Below the pieces are notes generated by a model. It made no database searches. It had not been told where the DNA came from and saw only the letters and a program-made list of their open reading frames with translations. Shown here piece after piece: positions 9,653 through 18,073 of a DNA stretch of 34,930 bases. This DNA is from Anaerophilus nitritigenes (lineage in GTDB: Bacteria; Bacillota; Clostridia; Peptostreptococcales; Thermotaleaceae): the NCBI RefSeq assembly GCF_004138215.1, contig NZ_RYYS01000031.1, positions 1 to 34,930 of the forward strand, in the 5' to 3' direction. The translations under genes and the position numbers were made by a program. The stretch's first letter is position 1; every line of letters starts with the position of its first letter.

Positions 9653-10720
9653 GTGTATTTTAATGAAAACTTTACAAATATGATAGGAACATGGATGGAT
9701 ACTCAAAATAAGATGTTAAAATCATGGCAAGGTACAAGCAATAAAGAAGATAACAAAAGTAAAAAAAATGGATATACAGATTATTTTAAGAATTGGATGG
9801 AAATGAATAATGATATTTTTGCACACAATATGAAATTGTTTGGAGATATTTCTTCGGAAAATGCTTTTGAAAAAATGATGAAAGGTATGGATACATATCA
9901 TAAAGTATATGATTTTTGGAAAGATATGAGTAGTATGACATCTGGCCAAAAAAATATAGGAGATTTTTTACAATATTGGAAAACAGATTATATGAATAAT
10001 ATGGCAGATCATTTTACTACTTATTTACCAGAGTCGCTACAAAATATTTTAAAAGATCCATTAGAGCTATATAAAACATATGTAAATACAACAGAGAAGT
10101 TTATGGAGCCTTGGATGGAAAATATGAAAGCATTTCAAGAGTCAGCTAATAAAATGTATGCAGGAGATCAAAATGGAGTTTTGGAATATACAAAGCTTTG
10201 GAGAGAAAATTATGAAAAAACCTTTGGAAAAATATTTAATATGCCAATGATGGGTATGAGTAAAGCTGACTATGAAGAAGCTATGAAAGGGATAGATACA
10301 TGGATGAAGTATATGAATACCATGAATTCTTTTAATGGAAGTATTTATCAAGTAGGAATAGAAACCATGGAAAATATTACGAAAAACTACATGGAATTAT
10401 TACAAAAAGGAGAACAGCCTAAAACATTTAAAGAGTTTTATGAATATTGGTGGAAAGAAAATGAAAAAGCTTATACTGCATTGTTTAATACAGATGAGTT
10501 TGCAAGTTTATTAGGACAGCTTGTAGATGAGAGTATGTGTTTTAAGAAAAATTTTGATAAAATTCTTGAAAAAAGGCTTGAAATTTTTCCTATACCTACA
10601 AATACAGAGATGAAGAGTCTTTATAAGACTGTATATAATTTAAAAAAAGAAGTAAAGGAATTGAAAAAAGAGCTTAAAGATATGAATAAAAATCAAGAAA
10701 ATAAATCAAAAAAAGCATAA
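9653..10720 (+). CDS. phaE: Class III polyhydroxyalkanoate synthase subunit PhaE
   Basis: PhaE forms the active class III synthase complex with PhaC on the granule surface. The 355-residue protein is rich in Met, Trp, Tyr and Lys, as is usual for this family. It has WKDM/YWKTDYM-type amphipathic segments and the conserved central patch KEFYEYWWKENEKAY near residues 260-274. It ends in a lysine/glutamate-rich coiled coil over about the last 40 residues. The start codon is GTG, placed by a TAAGGGGG site that overlaps the phaJ stop. The gap to phaC is 29 bp. The family diverges quickly, so the assignment relies on the central motif and the adjacent phaC. Confidence 0.88.
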   Translation: MYFNENFTNMIGTWMDTQNKMLKSWQGTSNKEDNKSKKNGYTDYFKNWMEMNNDIFAHNMKLFGDISSENAFEKMMKGMDTYHKVYDFWKDMSSMTSGQKNIGDFLQYWKTDYMNNMADHFTTYLPESLQNILKDPLELYKTYVNTTEKFMEPWMENMKAFQESANKMYAGDQNGVLEYTKLWRENYEKTFGKIFNMPMMGMSKADYEEAMKGIDTWMKYMNTMNSFNGSIYQVGIETMENITKNYMELLQKGEQPKTFKEFYEYWWKENEKAYTALFNTDEFASLLGQLVDESMCFKKNFDKILEKRLEIFPIPTNTEMKSLYKTVYNLKKEVKELKKELKDMNKNQENKSKKA

Positions 10721-10749
10721 CAATCATGAATATAAGGGGGATATGATCC

Positions 10750-11811
10750 ATGGAATTTATTAATATAGATAAAACCATTAAAGAAATGATGGATATGCAA
10801 AACAAAATGTATAAAGGCATGAATGTTTTGATGAATATAGATGACCGTGAAAGTGATGCTACAGAAAAAGAGCTTGTTTATGAAGAAGATAAAATGAAGC
10901 TTTATCACTACAAGCCTTTAGTGAAAAAGCCATGCAAAGTACCAACTCTAATTGTATATGCTCTTGTAAATCGTCAGTATATGATGGATATTCAGCAAGA
11001 TAGAAGTTTGATTAAAAACTTATTAGAACAAGGTTTAGATTTATATATTGTAGATTGGGGCTATCCAACAAAAGAAGATATGTATCTAACTATGGATGAT
11101 TACATCAATGGATATATAGACAATGCAGTAGAATATATTTTAGAGGAACACAAAACGAAAGAATTAAATCTTTTAGGAGTATGCCAAGGAGGGACTTTTT
11201 CAACAATTTATTCAGCAATTCACCCTGAAAAGATAAAAAATCTTGTAACAATGGTTACACCTATTGATTTTAGTAAAGATGAGGGATTGCTTTTTAAATG
11301 GGGAAAATACTTAAATATTGATAATATGGTAGATACATATGGAAATATTCCAGGAGATTTAATGAATACAGGATATATGATGCTAAAACCATTTCAATTG
11401 ATGTTAGATAAATATGTAGGTATTTTAGAGAATATAGATACTCCAGATATTGTAAGGAATTTTATGAGAATGGAAAAATGGATATTCGATAGTCCAGATC
11501 AAGCAGGAGATACTATTAGACAGTTTATAAAAGATTTATATCAAGAAAACAAATTAGTAAAAGGAACGCTAGAAATAGGAAAGCATAAAGTTGATTTGAA
11601 AAATATCAAAATGCCACTTTTAAATATTTATGCAAAGTACGATCATTTGGTACCTCCATCTGCAAGTATACCACTAAACGATCATGTTTCTAGTAAAGAT
11701 AAAGAAATGTATGAAGTTTCTGTAGGACATATAGGAATGTATGTAAGTTCAAAATCTCAAAAAGAGGTAGCTCCTAGAATAGCAAAATGGATTCAACAAA
11801 AATCTGTATAA
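10750..11811 (+). CDS. phaC: Class III polyhydroxyalkanoate synthase catalytic subunit PhaC
   Basis: Polymerises (R)-3-hydroxyacyl-CoA into PHA by covalent catalysis at cysteine. The 353-residue alpha/beta-hydrolase has the lipase-box-like GVCQGG with Cys145, Asp298 in YAKYDHLVPP and His327 in SVGHIGMYVS. These match the Cys149/Asp302/His331 triad of the Allochromatium class III enzyme with a constant offset of four. VDWGYP and the VTMVTPIDF block are also typical. The RBS is AAGGGGG. It is last in the phaB-J-E-C cluster and is followed by a strong terminator. No thiolase, phasin, PhaR or depolymerase gene is visible in the window. Confidence 0.95.
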   Translation: MEFINIDKTIKEMMDMQNKMYKGMNVLMNIDDRESDATEKELVYEEDKMKLYHYKPLVKKPCKVPTLIVYALVNRQYMMDIQQDRSLIKNLLEQGLDLYIVDWGYPTKEDMYLTMDDYINGYIDNAVEYILEEHKTKELNLLGVCQGGTFSTIYSAIHPEKIKNLVTMVTPIDFSKDEGLLFKWGKYLNIDNMVDTYGNIPGDLMNTGYMMLKPFQLMLDKYVGILENIDTPDIVRNFMRMEKWIFDSPDQAGDTIRQFIKDLYQENKLVKGTLEIGKHKVDLKNIKMPLLNIYAKYDHLVPPSASIPLNDHVSSKDKEMYEVSVGHIGMYVSSKSQKEVAPRIAKWIQQKSV

Positions 11812-11840
11812 AATATACTAAAATTATGAATAAATAAGTG

Positions 11841-11892
11841 AAAATAGATAAAACCAGGTATAATTTACCTGGTTTTATCTATTTTAGAGATT
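11841..11892 (+). terminator. Terminator after phaC
   Basis: A perfect 20-bp stem (11841-11860 with 11866-11885, 5-base loop) lies 30 bp after the phaC stop. Its 3' arm ends in ATTTT. Confidence 0.85.
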
Positions 11893-11966
11893 TATATAAA
11901 AAAATAAATATATATGGTACAATTTTACATATATGGTATATAACACGAAAAGGGAGATGAGCTGCA

Positions 11967-12935
11967 TTGTTTAAAATTATAAATTTATCCACCTATAATT
12001 TTGATCTTGAAAGATTTGATCATAATAGACAAAAAATAAAAAAATTTTTAAAAAACAATAGGATGGATGGCATTGAACTACTTTATCCAATAGGATGGAA
12101 AGAAGATATTTTATCAAAAGATATGATTAAAGGAGTACATCTAAAGTATTATCCTACTTGGCTTAATTTTTGGAAAAGTGATCAAGAAGGCCTTTTAAGA
12201 CAATTTAAAAGAATGGACCTTATAGAAAAATATTATGGGGGTACCAAAAGAGAAGTGATGGTCAATCATTACAAAAAAGAAATTGATATGATCAATAAAA
12301 TCGGTGCAGAATATGCAGTTTTTCATGTAGCTCATGTAGAGGTGGAACATACTTATAACTATAATTTTACTTATTCAGATATAGAGGTCATCGATGCAGC
12401 AGCAGAATTACTCAATGAAGTGTTTAGAAGTTTAGATACGAATGTAACATTATTATTTGAAAATATGTGGTGGCCAGGATTTCATATGTTAGATAAAAAT
12501 ATGGCATATAGGTTACTAGAGAAAGTAGATTATAAAAATAAAGGATTTATGTTGGATACTGCACATTTAATGAATACTAATCTTGATTTAAAGGATGAAA
12601 AAGAAGGAGTAGAGTATATTATAGATACTATTAATAAGCTAGGAGAATTGAAAAATCTAATCAAGGGAATACATCTGAATTGTTCTTTATCAGGAGAATA
12701 TGTAAAAGAACAAATTCAAAAGCATAATTCTAAAAATTTTCATTTAGGACCTATTAGTGATGAAGTATTTATGCATATTTTTAATATAGATCATCATAAA
12801 CCTTTTACAGATTCTATAGTAAAAAAGCTTATAGATACAATTTCTCCTGAGTATCTTGTTTATGAACTCATCACAAATTCATTGATAGATCTTGAAAAAT
12901 ATATAGAGATTCAAGATCAAGCAGTTTTTGGATGA
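11967..12935 (+). CDS. TIM-barrel sugar phosphate isomerase/epimerase-like protein
   Basis: The 322-residue product resembles the xylose isomerase-like / endonuclease IV TIM-barrel superfamily. Likely metal-ligand motifs appear in the right order: VFHVAHVEVEH near residues 114-124, LLFENMWWPGF near 162-172, GFMLDTAHLMNT near 193-204, and KGIHLNCS near 234-241. The start is TTG, placed by AGGGAGATGAG just upstream. The ATG in that stretch is out of frame. It is a single gene with a terminator on its left and a long AT-rich gap on its right. The substrate cannot be told from the sequence, and the neighbouring genes give no clear clue. Confidence 0.75.
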   Translation: MFKIINLSTYNFDLERFDHNRQKIKKFLKNNRMDGIELLYPIGWKEDILSKDMIKGVHLKYYPTWLNFWKSDQEGLLRQFKRMDLIEKYYGGTKREVMVNHYKKEIDMINKIGAEYAVFHVAHVEVEHTYNYNFTYSDIEVIDAAAELLNEVFRSLDTNVTLLFENMWWPGFHMLDKNMAYRLLEKVDYKNKGFMLDTAHLMNTNLDLKDEKEGVEYIIDTINKLGELKNLIKGIHLNCSLSGEYVKEQIQKHNSKNFHLGPISDEVFMHIFNIDHHKPFTDSIVKKLIDTISPEYLVYELITNSLIDLEKYIEIQDQAVFG

Positions 12936-13289
12936 AAAATTTAATTACAATAGTGAAAAAATCATTCAAAAGGATATATATGGGGTAATTCTGAAAAAAC
13001 TTGCAAGAAGAAATTTAAAATCGTAGAGAAGTTTTAAACAGAGTGTTAATTTCTTCAAAAGAAAGAAGAAGTATAATAATGTTGGTAAAAAATAAAAATA
13101 GAATAATATAACAAATACTACTTTTGTATCATAACAAATAAATTTAAAAATGTAGTATAATAAAATAAATTATACTACAATGGAATTCGTATATATATAT
13201 TAAAAATGAACATTCATTTTTAATGACGGATATGATATAAATAATAAAATTTTATTAAATTATTTTTATGATACAAGGGGGCGATAATT
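12936..13289. other. Intergenic region with two palindromes before the GAF/HATPase gene
   Basis: There is no coding potential on either strand. Two perfect inverted repeats lie close together: an 11-bp arm repeat at 13151-13161/13169-13179, whose left arm contains TATAAT, and a 12-bp arm repeat at 13199-13210/13213-13224 with core ATGAACATTCAT. The second one has the size and symmetry of a dimeric repressor operator. An AAGGGGGCG ribosome site precedes the gene. Confidence 0.5.
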
Positions 13290-14450
13290 ATGCAATTAAA
13301 AGAAATAAATGAAAGCTGTAGTGTAGAATCTAAAATATTTGAAAAGATTATTTCAAAGATTTCATCAAAACTGATGAATCTTAATTTAGGAAGAGAATAT
13401 TTAATTGAAAAAGCACTAGAAGATTTGGGAAAAGGTATGGAATCTTCTAGATCGTACATATTTTTGTTTAGAGATAATCTAAAGTATATGGATAATGTAT
13501 ATGAATGGTGCGATAAAGGTATTAGCTCTGAAAAAAACAATCTTCAAAATATGAGTACGGATATTTGTCCTTGGTGGATGGAAAATTTGAAAAAAAATGA
13601 AATGATTATTATTGAAGATATAAAAAAAATGCCTTTAGAAGCAGAAGTAGAAAAAGAAATTCTACTAGAACAAGGTATAAAATCTTTAATTGTTTTACCT
13701 ATTTTTAATAAAGATATTTTAAGAGGATATATAGGATTAGATAATATATTTGAAAATAAAAAATGGAATAAAGAATGTCAATTGGTGTTGCGAATTACTT
13801 CTGAAATATTTTCAGGAGCTTTTTCAAGACTTGAAAATGAAGAAAAACTTCAAACTGCCAATGAAGAGTTAAGCAAGCATCAAAAGCATATACATAGTTT
13901 AAAAGCTCAAATTATTCAGCAAGAAGAAATGTTAAAGCTAAGTCAAAGTCAGGAACTGTTAAAACCAATAGGTTTAAATAAAGAAGATTTTAATGAAATT
14001 ATAAAATATGTAATAGAGATATTAAGCTTTGATATGATGGTATTTGATGAAATACAACTAAATCTGTTAGAAAATTTACCTTATGTATTGTGTAATAAAA
14101 TAGAGATCAGCCAAGTAATTATGAATATCCTTAAAAATTCTATCTATGAAATGAATAAGAAGAAAGAACTTTTAGGAGAAGAACAAAAAAATAGTAATAT
14201 TTTAAGAATAGATACCTATAAGGAAAATGAATATCTAGTTTGTGAAATATCAGATAATGGAATGGGATTTTCTGATGAAGTAAAAGATAAATTATTTGAG
14301 CCATTCTTTACAACAAAAGGATTAGGAGAAGGAACAGGATTAGGACTTGCCATAGCTTATGATATTATTACAAATAAACATAAAGGAGAAGTACTAGCAA
14401 GTGAAAGTCAGTGGAATGGTGCTAAATTTAGTCTAAAATTACCTTTATAA
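13290..14450 (+). CDS. GAF-domain histidine-kinase-like protein with HATPase but no recognisable H-box
   Basis: Domains in order: an N-terminal helix, a GAF-like sensor (about residues 35-180, with KSLIVLPIFNKDILRGYIGL near 131-150), a coiled coil (181-225), and a complete GHKL ATPase. The ATPase has an N-box MNILKNSIYE at 278-287, a G1 box SDNGMGF at 321-327, an F-box EPFFTTKG near 337-344, and a G2 box GEGTGLGL near 346-353. Between the coiled coil and the ATPase, related kinases carry about 80 residues of DHp helices with an HExxNP motif. Here QQEEMLKLSQSQ runs almost directly into NKEDFNEII. The reading frame is otherwise open and well formed. No response regulator is adjacent. It may act as a regulatory ATPase or heterodimer partner. 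Confidence 0.75.
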   Translation: MQLKEINESCSVESKIFEKIISKISSKLMNLNLGREYLIEKALEDLGKGMESSRSYIFLFRDNLKYMDNVYEWCDKGISSEKNNLQNMSTDICPWWMENLKKNEMIIIEDIKKMPLEAEVEKEILLEQGIKSLIVLPIFNKDILRGYIGLDNIFENKKWNKECQLVLRITSEIFSGAFSRLENEEKLQTANEELSKHQKHIHSLKAQIIQQEEMLKLSQSQELLKPIGLNKEDFNEIIKYVIEILSFDMMVFDEIQLNLLENLPYVLCNKIEISQVIMNILKNSIYEMNKKKELLGEEQKNSNILRIDTYKENEYLVCEISDNGMGFSDEVKDKLFEPFFTTKGLGEGTGLGLAIAYDIITNKHKGEVLASESQWNGAKFSLKLPL

Positions 14451-14479
14451 AGAAGCAAGAAAGTAATAATAGCCAATAT

Positions 14480-14510
14480 AAAAGACATGGTAAATATCAT
14501 GTCTTTTTGA
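14480..14510 (+). terminator. Terminator after the GAF/HATPase gene
   Basis: The stem AAAAGACATG/CATGTCTTTT (14480-14489 with 14498-14507, 8-base loop) runs into a T tract, 29 bp after the stop codon. Confidence 0.8.
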
Positions 14511-14521
14511 ATATAGTAAAT

Positions 14522-14552
14522 ATATAATTAAATTTTAATAATTTAATTATAT
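14522..14552. repeat. All-A/T inverted repeat upstream of the exopolysaccharide operon
   Basis: A perfect 13-bp inverted repeat (14522-14534 with 14540-14552) consists only of A and T. It lies between the terminator and the operon promoter. It could be a regulator site or simply AT-rich structure. Confidence 0.35.
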
Positions 14553-14599
14553 CTCATAAATATGAATAAAATGAAAAATATTGTAATTGTTGATATTAA

Positions 14600-14629
14600 T
14601 TGCAGACATAAGTCTAACCATTGTATAAT
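14600..14629 (+). promoter_or_regulatory. Candidate promoter of the VTC/cellulose operon
   Basis: TTGCAG at 14600-14605 and a perfect TATAAT at 14624-14629 have an 18-bp spacer. Direct repeats AGTCTAA at 14611-14617 and 14633-14639, 22 bp apart, bracket the -10 box and could bind a regulator. No c-di-GMP riboswitch signature is visible between here and the first gene. Confidence 0.55.
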
Positions 14630-14682
14630 AATAGTCTAAATATATTTATTATATACTAAAGAAAGGATGTGTATATGAATTG

Positions 14683-15393
14683 ATGAGAACAATAGATGTT
14701 TTTAGAAAGGAAAAGAAATATATTATATCTCAAATGACAGCTTGTAATTTGTACGAATTGTTGTCAAAAGTTCTCCATGAAGATGTACATAACTCTTCTT
14801 ATGATGGATATATGGTAAGATCCTTATATTTTGATACAATAGATGATACAGATTATATGGACAAAGAGGAAGGATATGAATATCGTAAAAAAATTCGTTT
14901 GCGTATTTATTCACCAACCCAAGAAAATGCAAAATTGGAGATGAAAGAGAAAGTAGGAGATCATCAGAGGAAACGCTCACTTACTATTTCTAAGGAACAT
15001 GCACTAGAATTAATAACGGGTAAATATGAATGCTTACTGTATTATAAAGATTCTTTTGCACAAGAGTTGTATTTTCTTATGATGAAAGAACTATATAGAC
15101 CAAAATGTATTGTTGAGTACAAAAGAACTGCATTTTTTGTTCCAGAAAATGATATTCGTATCACGCTAGATGCATGTATCGAAGCTACAGAAATTAATTT
15201 TGACCTATTTCATACAAATATAAACTTATATCCTGTTAGCCATTTTGATAATGTAACATTAGAAGTAAAATATAATAGATTTTTATTAAGTTATGTTAAA
15301 GATTTGTTGTCTGCATGTAATAAAATATCCACTTCAAATAGCAAATATTTTTTAGCTAGAAGCATGAGTAAGGTTAATGGTATTTCCTTTTAA
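14683..15393 (+). CDS. VTC-domain polyphosphate polymerase
   Basis: VTC domains polymerise phosphate from ATP into polyphosphate inside a basic tunnel. The 236-residue protein is a single domain with the typical blocks: FRKEKKYIIS near the N-terminus, VRSLYFDT, YRKKIRLRIY, AKLEMKEKVGDHQRKRS, CIVEYKRTAF, RITLDACIEAT and LEVKYNRFL. These supply the alternating Arg/Lys and Glu residues of the tunnel. I chose the ATG at 14683. A TTG at 14680 is in frame, and a two-codon reading frame (ATG AAT TGA, 14675-14683) overlaps this ATG and is better spaced from the AAAGGA site. It is the first gene of the operon. Single-domain VTC proteins with DUF4956 and CotH partners recur in Firmicutes. Confidence 0.88.
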   Translation: MRTIDVFRKEKKYIISQMTACNLYELLSKVLHEDVHNSSYDGYMVRSLYFDTIDDTDYMDKEEGYEYRKKIRLRIYSPTQENAKLEMKEKVGDHQRKRSLTISKEHALELITGKYECLLYYKDSFAQELYFLMMKELYRPKCIVEYKRTAFFVPENDIRITLDACIEATEINFDLFHTNINLYPVSHFDNVTLEVKYNRFLLSYVKDLLSACNKISTSNSKYFLARSMSKVNGISF

Positions 15394-15449
15394 CAATTAT
15401 ATAAAGGGTTATGTATAGAGGGTCAAAGTTTATAAAAAAGGAGGAAACT

Positions 15450-16130
15450 ATGAAAGAAGAATTGTTTGACTATTTAGTTACAAATACTGGTGCATTAACA
15501 TTACAGGATGTTGTATTGAGTTTTTTAGTGGCACTGGTTTTAGGTGTTGTTATATATATATCTTATTATTTTTCACACTCTGGGGAAGTATATAGTGCAC
15601 GTTTTAATGTATCTTTAGTTATGCTTACCCTTATTACGACTTTGGTTATGAATATAATTGGAAATAATATTGCTTTATCATTGGGTATGGTAGGTGCTTT
15701 ATCTATTGTTAGGTTTCGGACAGCTATTAAAGATCCAAGAGATACAGCTTATATTTTTTGGTGTATTGCTGTTGGGATATGTTGTGGTGTTTCAGATTTT
15801 ATGATTGCAGGAGTAGGTACATCTATAATATTTTTATTCATGTTAATATTTGGAATAGTTAAAAATAATGATCGCTACTTATTGGTTATTCGAGGGAAAT
15901 ATGAATGTGCAGAATATATTGAAAAAATTGCAAATGACAAATATAAAGGAAAAGCTCGTTTAAGAGTAAAGAATACTTCAGCGGAAACAGTAGAATATAT
16001 ATTTGAGCTATCACAAGCAATGATTGATGCTGCAAATAAAAATGAAGAATGTATCTCAGATATACTTTATAAAAAAGAAGGTATTGTGAATGTAAATATT
16101 GTATGCCAAAATGATGAGATCAATAGATAA
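15450..16130 (+). CDS. DUF4956 integral membrane protein
   Basis: The 226-residue protein has about four transmembrane segments in its first 125 residues. Blocks include DVVLSFLVALVLGVVIYISYY, ITTLVMNIIGNNIALSLGMVGALSIVRFRTAIKDPRD and a third/fourth hairpin ending FGIVKNN. A soluble C-terminal ferredoxin-like tail of about 90 residues follows. The GALSIVRFRTAIKDPRDT stretch is the family signature. The start at 15450 is set by AAAAGGAGG; an in-frame ATG at 15411 has no such site. It overlaps the VTC operon functionally and is 3-12 bp from the CotH gene. The molecular function of DUF4956 is not established. Its steady pairing with VTC and CotH genes suggests it channels polyphosphate or a nucleotide across the membrane, which is inference. 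Confidence 0.85.
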   Translation: MKEELFDYLVTNTGALTLQDVVLSFLVALVLGVVIYISYYFSHSGEVYSARFNVSLVMLTLITTLVMNIIGNNIALSLGMVGALSIVRFRTAIKDPRDTAYIFWCIAVGICCGVSDFMIAGVGTSIIFLFMLIFGIVKNNDRYLLVIRGKYECAEYIEKIANDKYKGKARLRVKNTSAETVEYIFELSQAMIDAANKNEECISDILYKKEGIVNVNIVCQNDEINR

Positions 16131-16142
16131 AGGATGGTGCTA

Positions 16143-17735
16143 ATGGCAAATAGACGAATAATTAGTTTAATAGTAATTGTTCTAAGTCTTATCCTACCAT
16201 TGAGTATAACAATTTATAACAACAAAAAAGCTGATCTAAAAATTAAAAATGTTTATAGAGAAGTATTGATGAGTGAAAAACAGAAAGATGATGCCCTTAA
16301 ATATTTAAATGAAGATTTTACGTTAAAAAGTGATTTTTCTTCTCATTTACCAATAGTCATTATTGACACGAAAGGGATACACCCACCTATAAGTACAAAA
16401 TTTAACCCTCAGAAACTAATACATGAACCAATTAAAGGTATCAAACCTTATATAGATGGAACTATAGAGGTGATAGATAATGGAGAGTTTAATCAAATAA
16501 CAGATATTCCAGCAAATAAAAGTAAAATTAAAATAAAACGACGTGGTAATACATCAATGAATTATGCAAAGCCTCAATATTTAATAAAATTGGTAACGCA
16601 AACAGAACAAAAAAATGAACTATCATTACTAGATATGGGTAAAGATCATGAGTGGGTGCTTAATGGCACTATGACTGATAAAAGTATGATGAGAAATTAT
16701 TTATCTTATAAAATTGCATCGCAGTTTATGATGTATACTCCAGATACAAAGTATTGTGAAGTAGTGACAAAAGAAAATGATATATATACTTATCAAGGGG
16801 TATATCTTTTAGGAGAAAGTATTAAGCAAGGACCAGATAGAGTGAATATTTCTAAATATAAGTCTACAAAGAGGTATAATAGTTATATTGTACGTAGAGA
16901 TAGATATGATGAAGAAGGTATTATGTTAGACACATATGCTACTAAAAATAAGCTTAGTGAAGGATATCTTGGATTGATTTATCCTAGTAAGTATAATATA
17001 ACTCCTCAAATGATAGATTATATTGAAAAAGATATTAGTAAAATAGAAAAAATATTATACGCTGATAAAAAAACGGAATTTTCCAATTACAACCAATACA
17101 TTAATGTAGACTCTTTTGTAGATTATTTTTTGATCAATGAGTTTTTCGGAAATTATGATGCAGGTAATAATTCCACCTATATGTATAAAGATATAGGAGG
17201 AAAACTTTCTATAGGACCTGTATGGGATTATGATGGTGCAGTAGATAATTTTACTGAAGAACCTATGAAAATAGAAGTGATGGCATTTCAAACTGCCCCA
17301 TGGTTTGATAGATTGACAAAAGACAAATCCTTTGTAGAAAAGCTTGAAAAGCGTTATTCACAATTGAGACGAACATACCTATCTGATGAAAATATTATGA
17401 ATACTATAGAAGAAATTCAAAAATATCTTGGCCCAGCAAAAGAACGAGAATGGACTCGTTGGAATGAGCCTAGAAAACAGCAAGATCAGTATGCATTAAA
17501 AGCATATAAAGATGAAGATTATGACTTGATTTATCGTGAAATCTTAGATTATGACCATGAGATCTATAAGTTAAAAACCATATTAAGAAAACATGGAAAA
17601 ATAATTCCCCAAAAATTAAAAGGATTAAAAGGAGAAACAATATGGGAAACAGATTGGAGTAGCAGAAAAGATTTAATATTACTATTGGTAATAGCAATAT
17701 TTTTTGTTCCTCTTGTTTATATATCACGCATGTAA
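16143..17735 (+). CDS. Membrane-anchored CotH-family kinase-like protein
   Basis: CotH proteins are atypical protein kinases. The founding Bacillus member phosphorylates spore-coat proteins. This 530-residue protein begins with a membrane segment (about residues 6-23) after a positive N-terminus. It carries the CotH blocks KIKRRGNTSMNYAKPQY, WVLNGTMTDKSMMRNYLSYKI, YQGVYLLGESIK, YFLINEFFGNYDAGNNSTY and the metal-site block PVWDYDGAVDN. It ends with a second membrane segment (about 508-527). By the positive-inside rule the kinase domain would face outside. The start is the ATG at 16143, because the AAAGGA ribosome site overlaps the in-frame ATG at 16134. It is third in the VTC-DUF4956-CotH trio. 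Its substrate is unknown, and the spore coat need not be involved. Confidence 0.85.
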   Translation: MANRRIISLIVIVLSLILPLSITIYNNKKADLKIKNVYREVLMSEKQKDDALKYLNEDFTLKSDFSSHLPIVIIDTKGIHPPISTKFNPQKLIHEPIKGIKPYIDGTIEVIDNGEFNQITDIPANKSKIKIKRRGNTSMNYAKPQYLIKLVTQTEQKNELSLLDMGKDHEWVLNGTMTDKSMMRNYLSYKIASQFMMYTPDTKYCEVVTKENDIYTYQGVYLLGESIKQGPDRVNISKYKSTKRYNSYIVRRDRYDEEGIMLDTYATKNKLSEGYLGLIYPSKYNITPQMIDYIEKDISKIEKILYADKKTEFSNYNQYINVDSFVDYFLINEFFGNYDAGNNSTYMYKDIGGKLSIGPVWDYDGAVDNFTEEPMKIEVMAFQTAPWFDRLTKDKSFVEKLEKRYSQLRRTYLSDENIMNTIEEIQKYLGPAKEREWTRWNEPRKQQDQYALKAYKDEDYDLIYREILDYDHEIYKLKTILRKHGKIIPQKLKGLKGETIWETDWSSRKDLILLLVIAIFFVPLVYISRM

Positions 17736-17821
17736 AGCAAATGATTATGCTTCTTTTTATGAAAGAAGAGTGAATTTTACATTTTCATAAGATTGATAAA
17801 AGTAGGAGGCAGATTATCAAT

Positions 17822-18049
17822 ATGAAAAAACACACAATGCTTATTATAATATTTTTGGTTATTTTCTCTATATTTTTCACGAATAATAAAGTTTTTGCAG
17901 AAAATATACCGCAAAAGCTTGGAGAAGTGAAATACTTTTTAAAAGGAATAAATACACCCTTTTGGATATGGTTTTTTAGAATAAGCTTTTTTGTGTGTAT
18001 GTTAGGGATAATCATAAGTCTTTTTTATTATCAAAGAAAAGATTCATAA
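17822..18049 (+). CDS. Small exported membrane protein, unknown function
   Basis: The 75-residue protein has a positively charged start and a hydrophobic stretch (about residues 6-18), with possible signal cleavage after KVFA near residue 24. A short hydrophilic part and a single membrane segment (about 48-68, ending YYQRKDS) follow. An AGGAGG site lies 12 bases before the ATG. It fits between the CotH and MBOAT genes with 86- and 24-bp gaps, so it is probably translated as part of the operon. I recognise no family. It could be an assembly or docking subunit of the acylation or synthase complex. Confidence 0.65.
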   Translation: MKKHTMLIIIFLVIFSIFFTNNKVFAENIPQKLGEVKYFLKGINTPFWIWFFRISFFVCMLGIIISLFYYQRKDS

Positions 18050-18073
18050 TAATTATTATATGGGAGAAGATCA

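Noticed and set aside
9722-10908. Minus-strand open frames inside phaE and phaC
   Set aside because: These are antisense shadows of Met/Lys-rich genes, rich in His, Ile and Phe, with no ribosome sites.
14508-14680. Possible c-di-GMP riboswitch before the VTC/cellulose operon
   Set aside because: No conserved riboswitch core or matching stems could be seen in this AT-rich leader.
17055-17727. Minus-strand frames inside the CotH gene
   Set aside because: They are antisense to a clearly conserved coding sequence and have no independent support.
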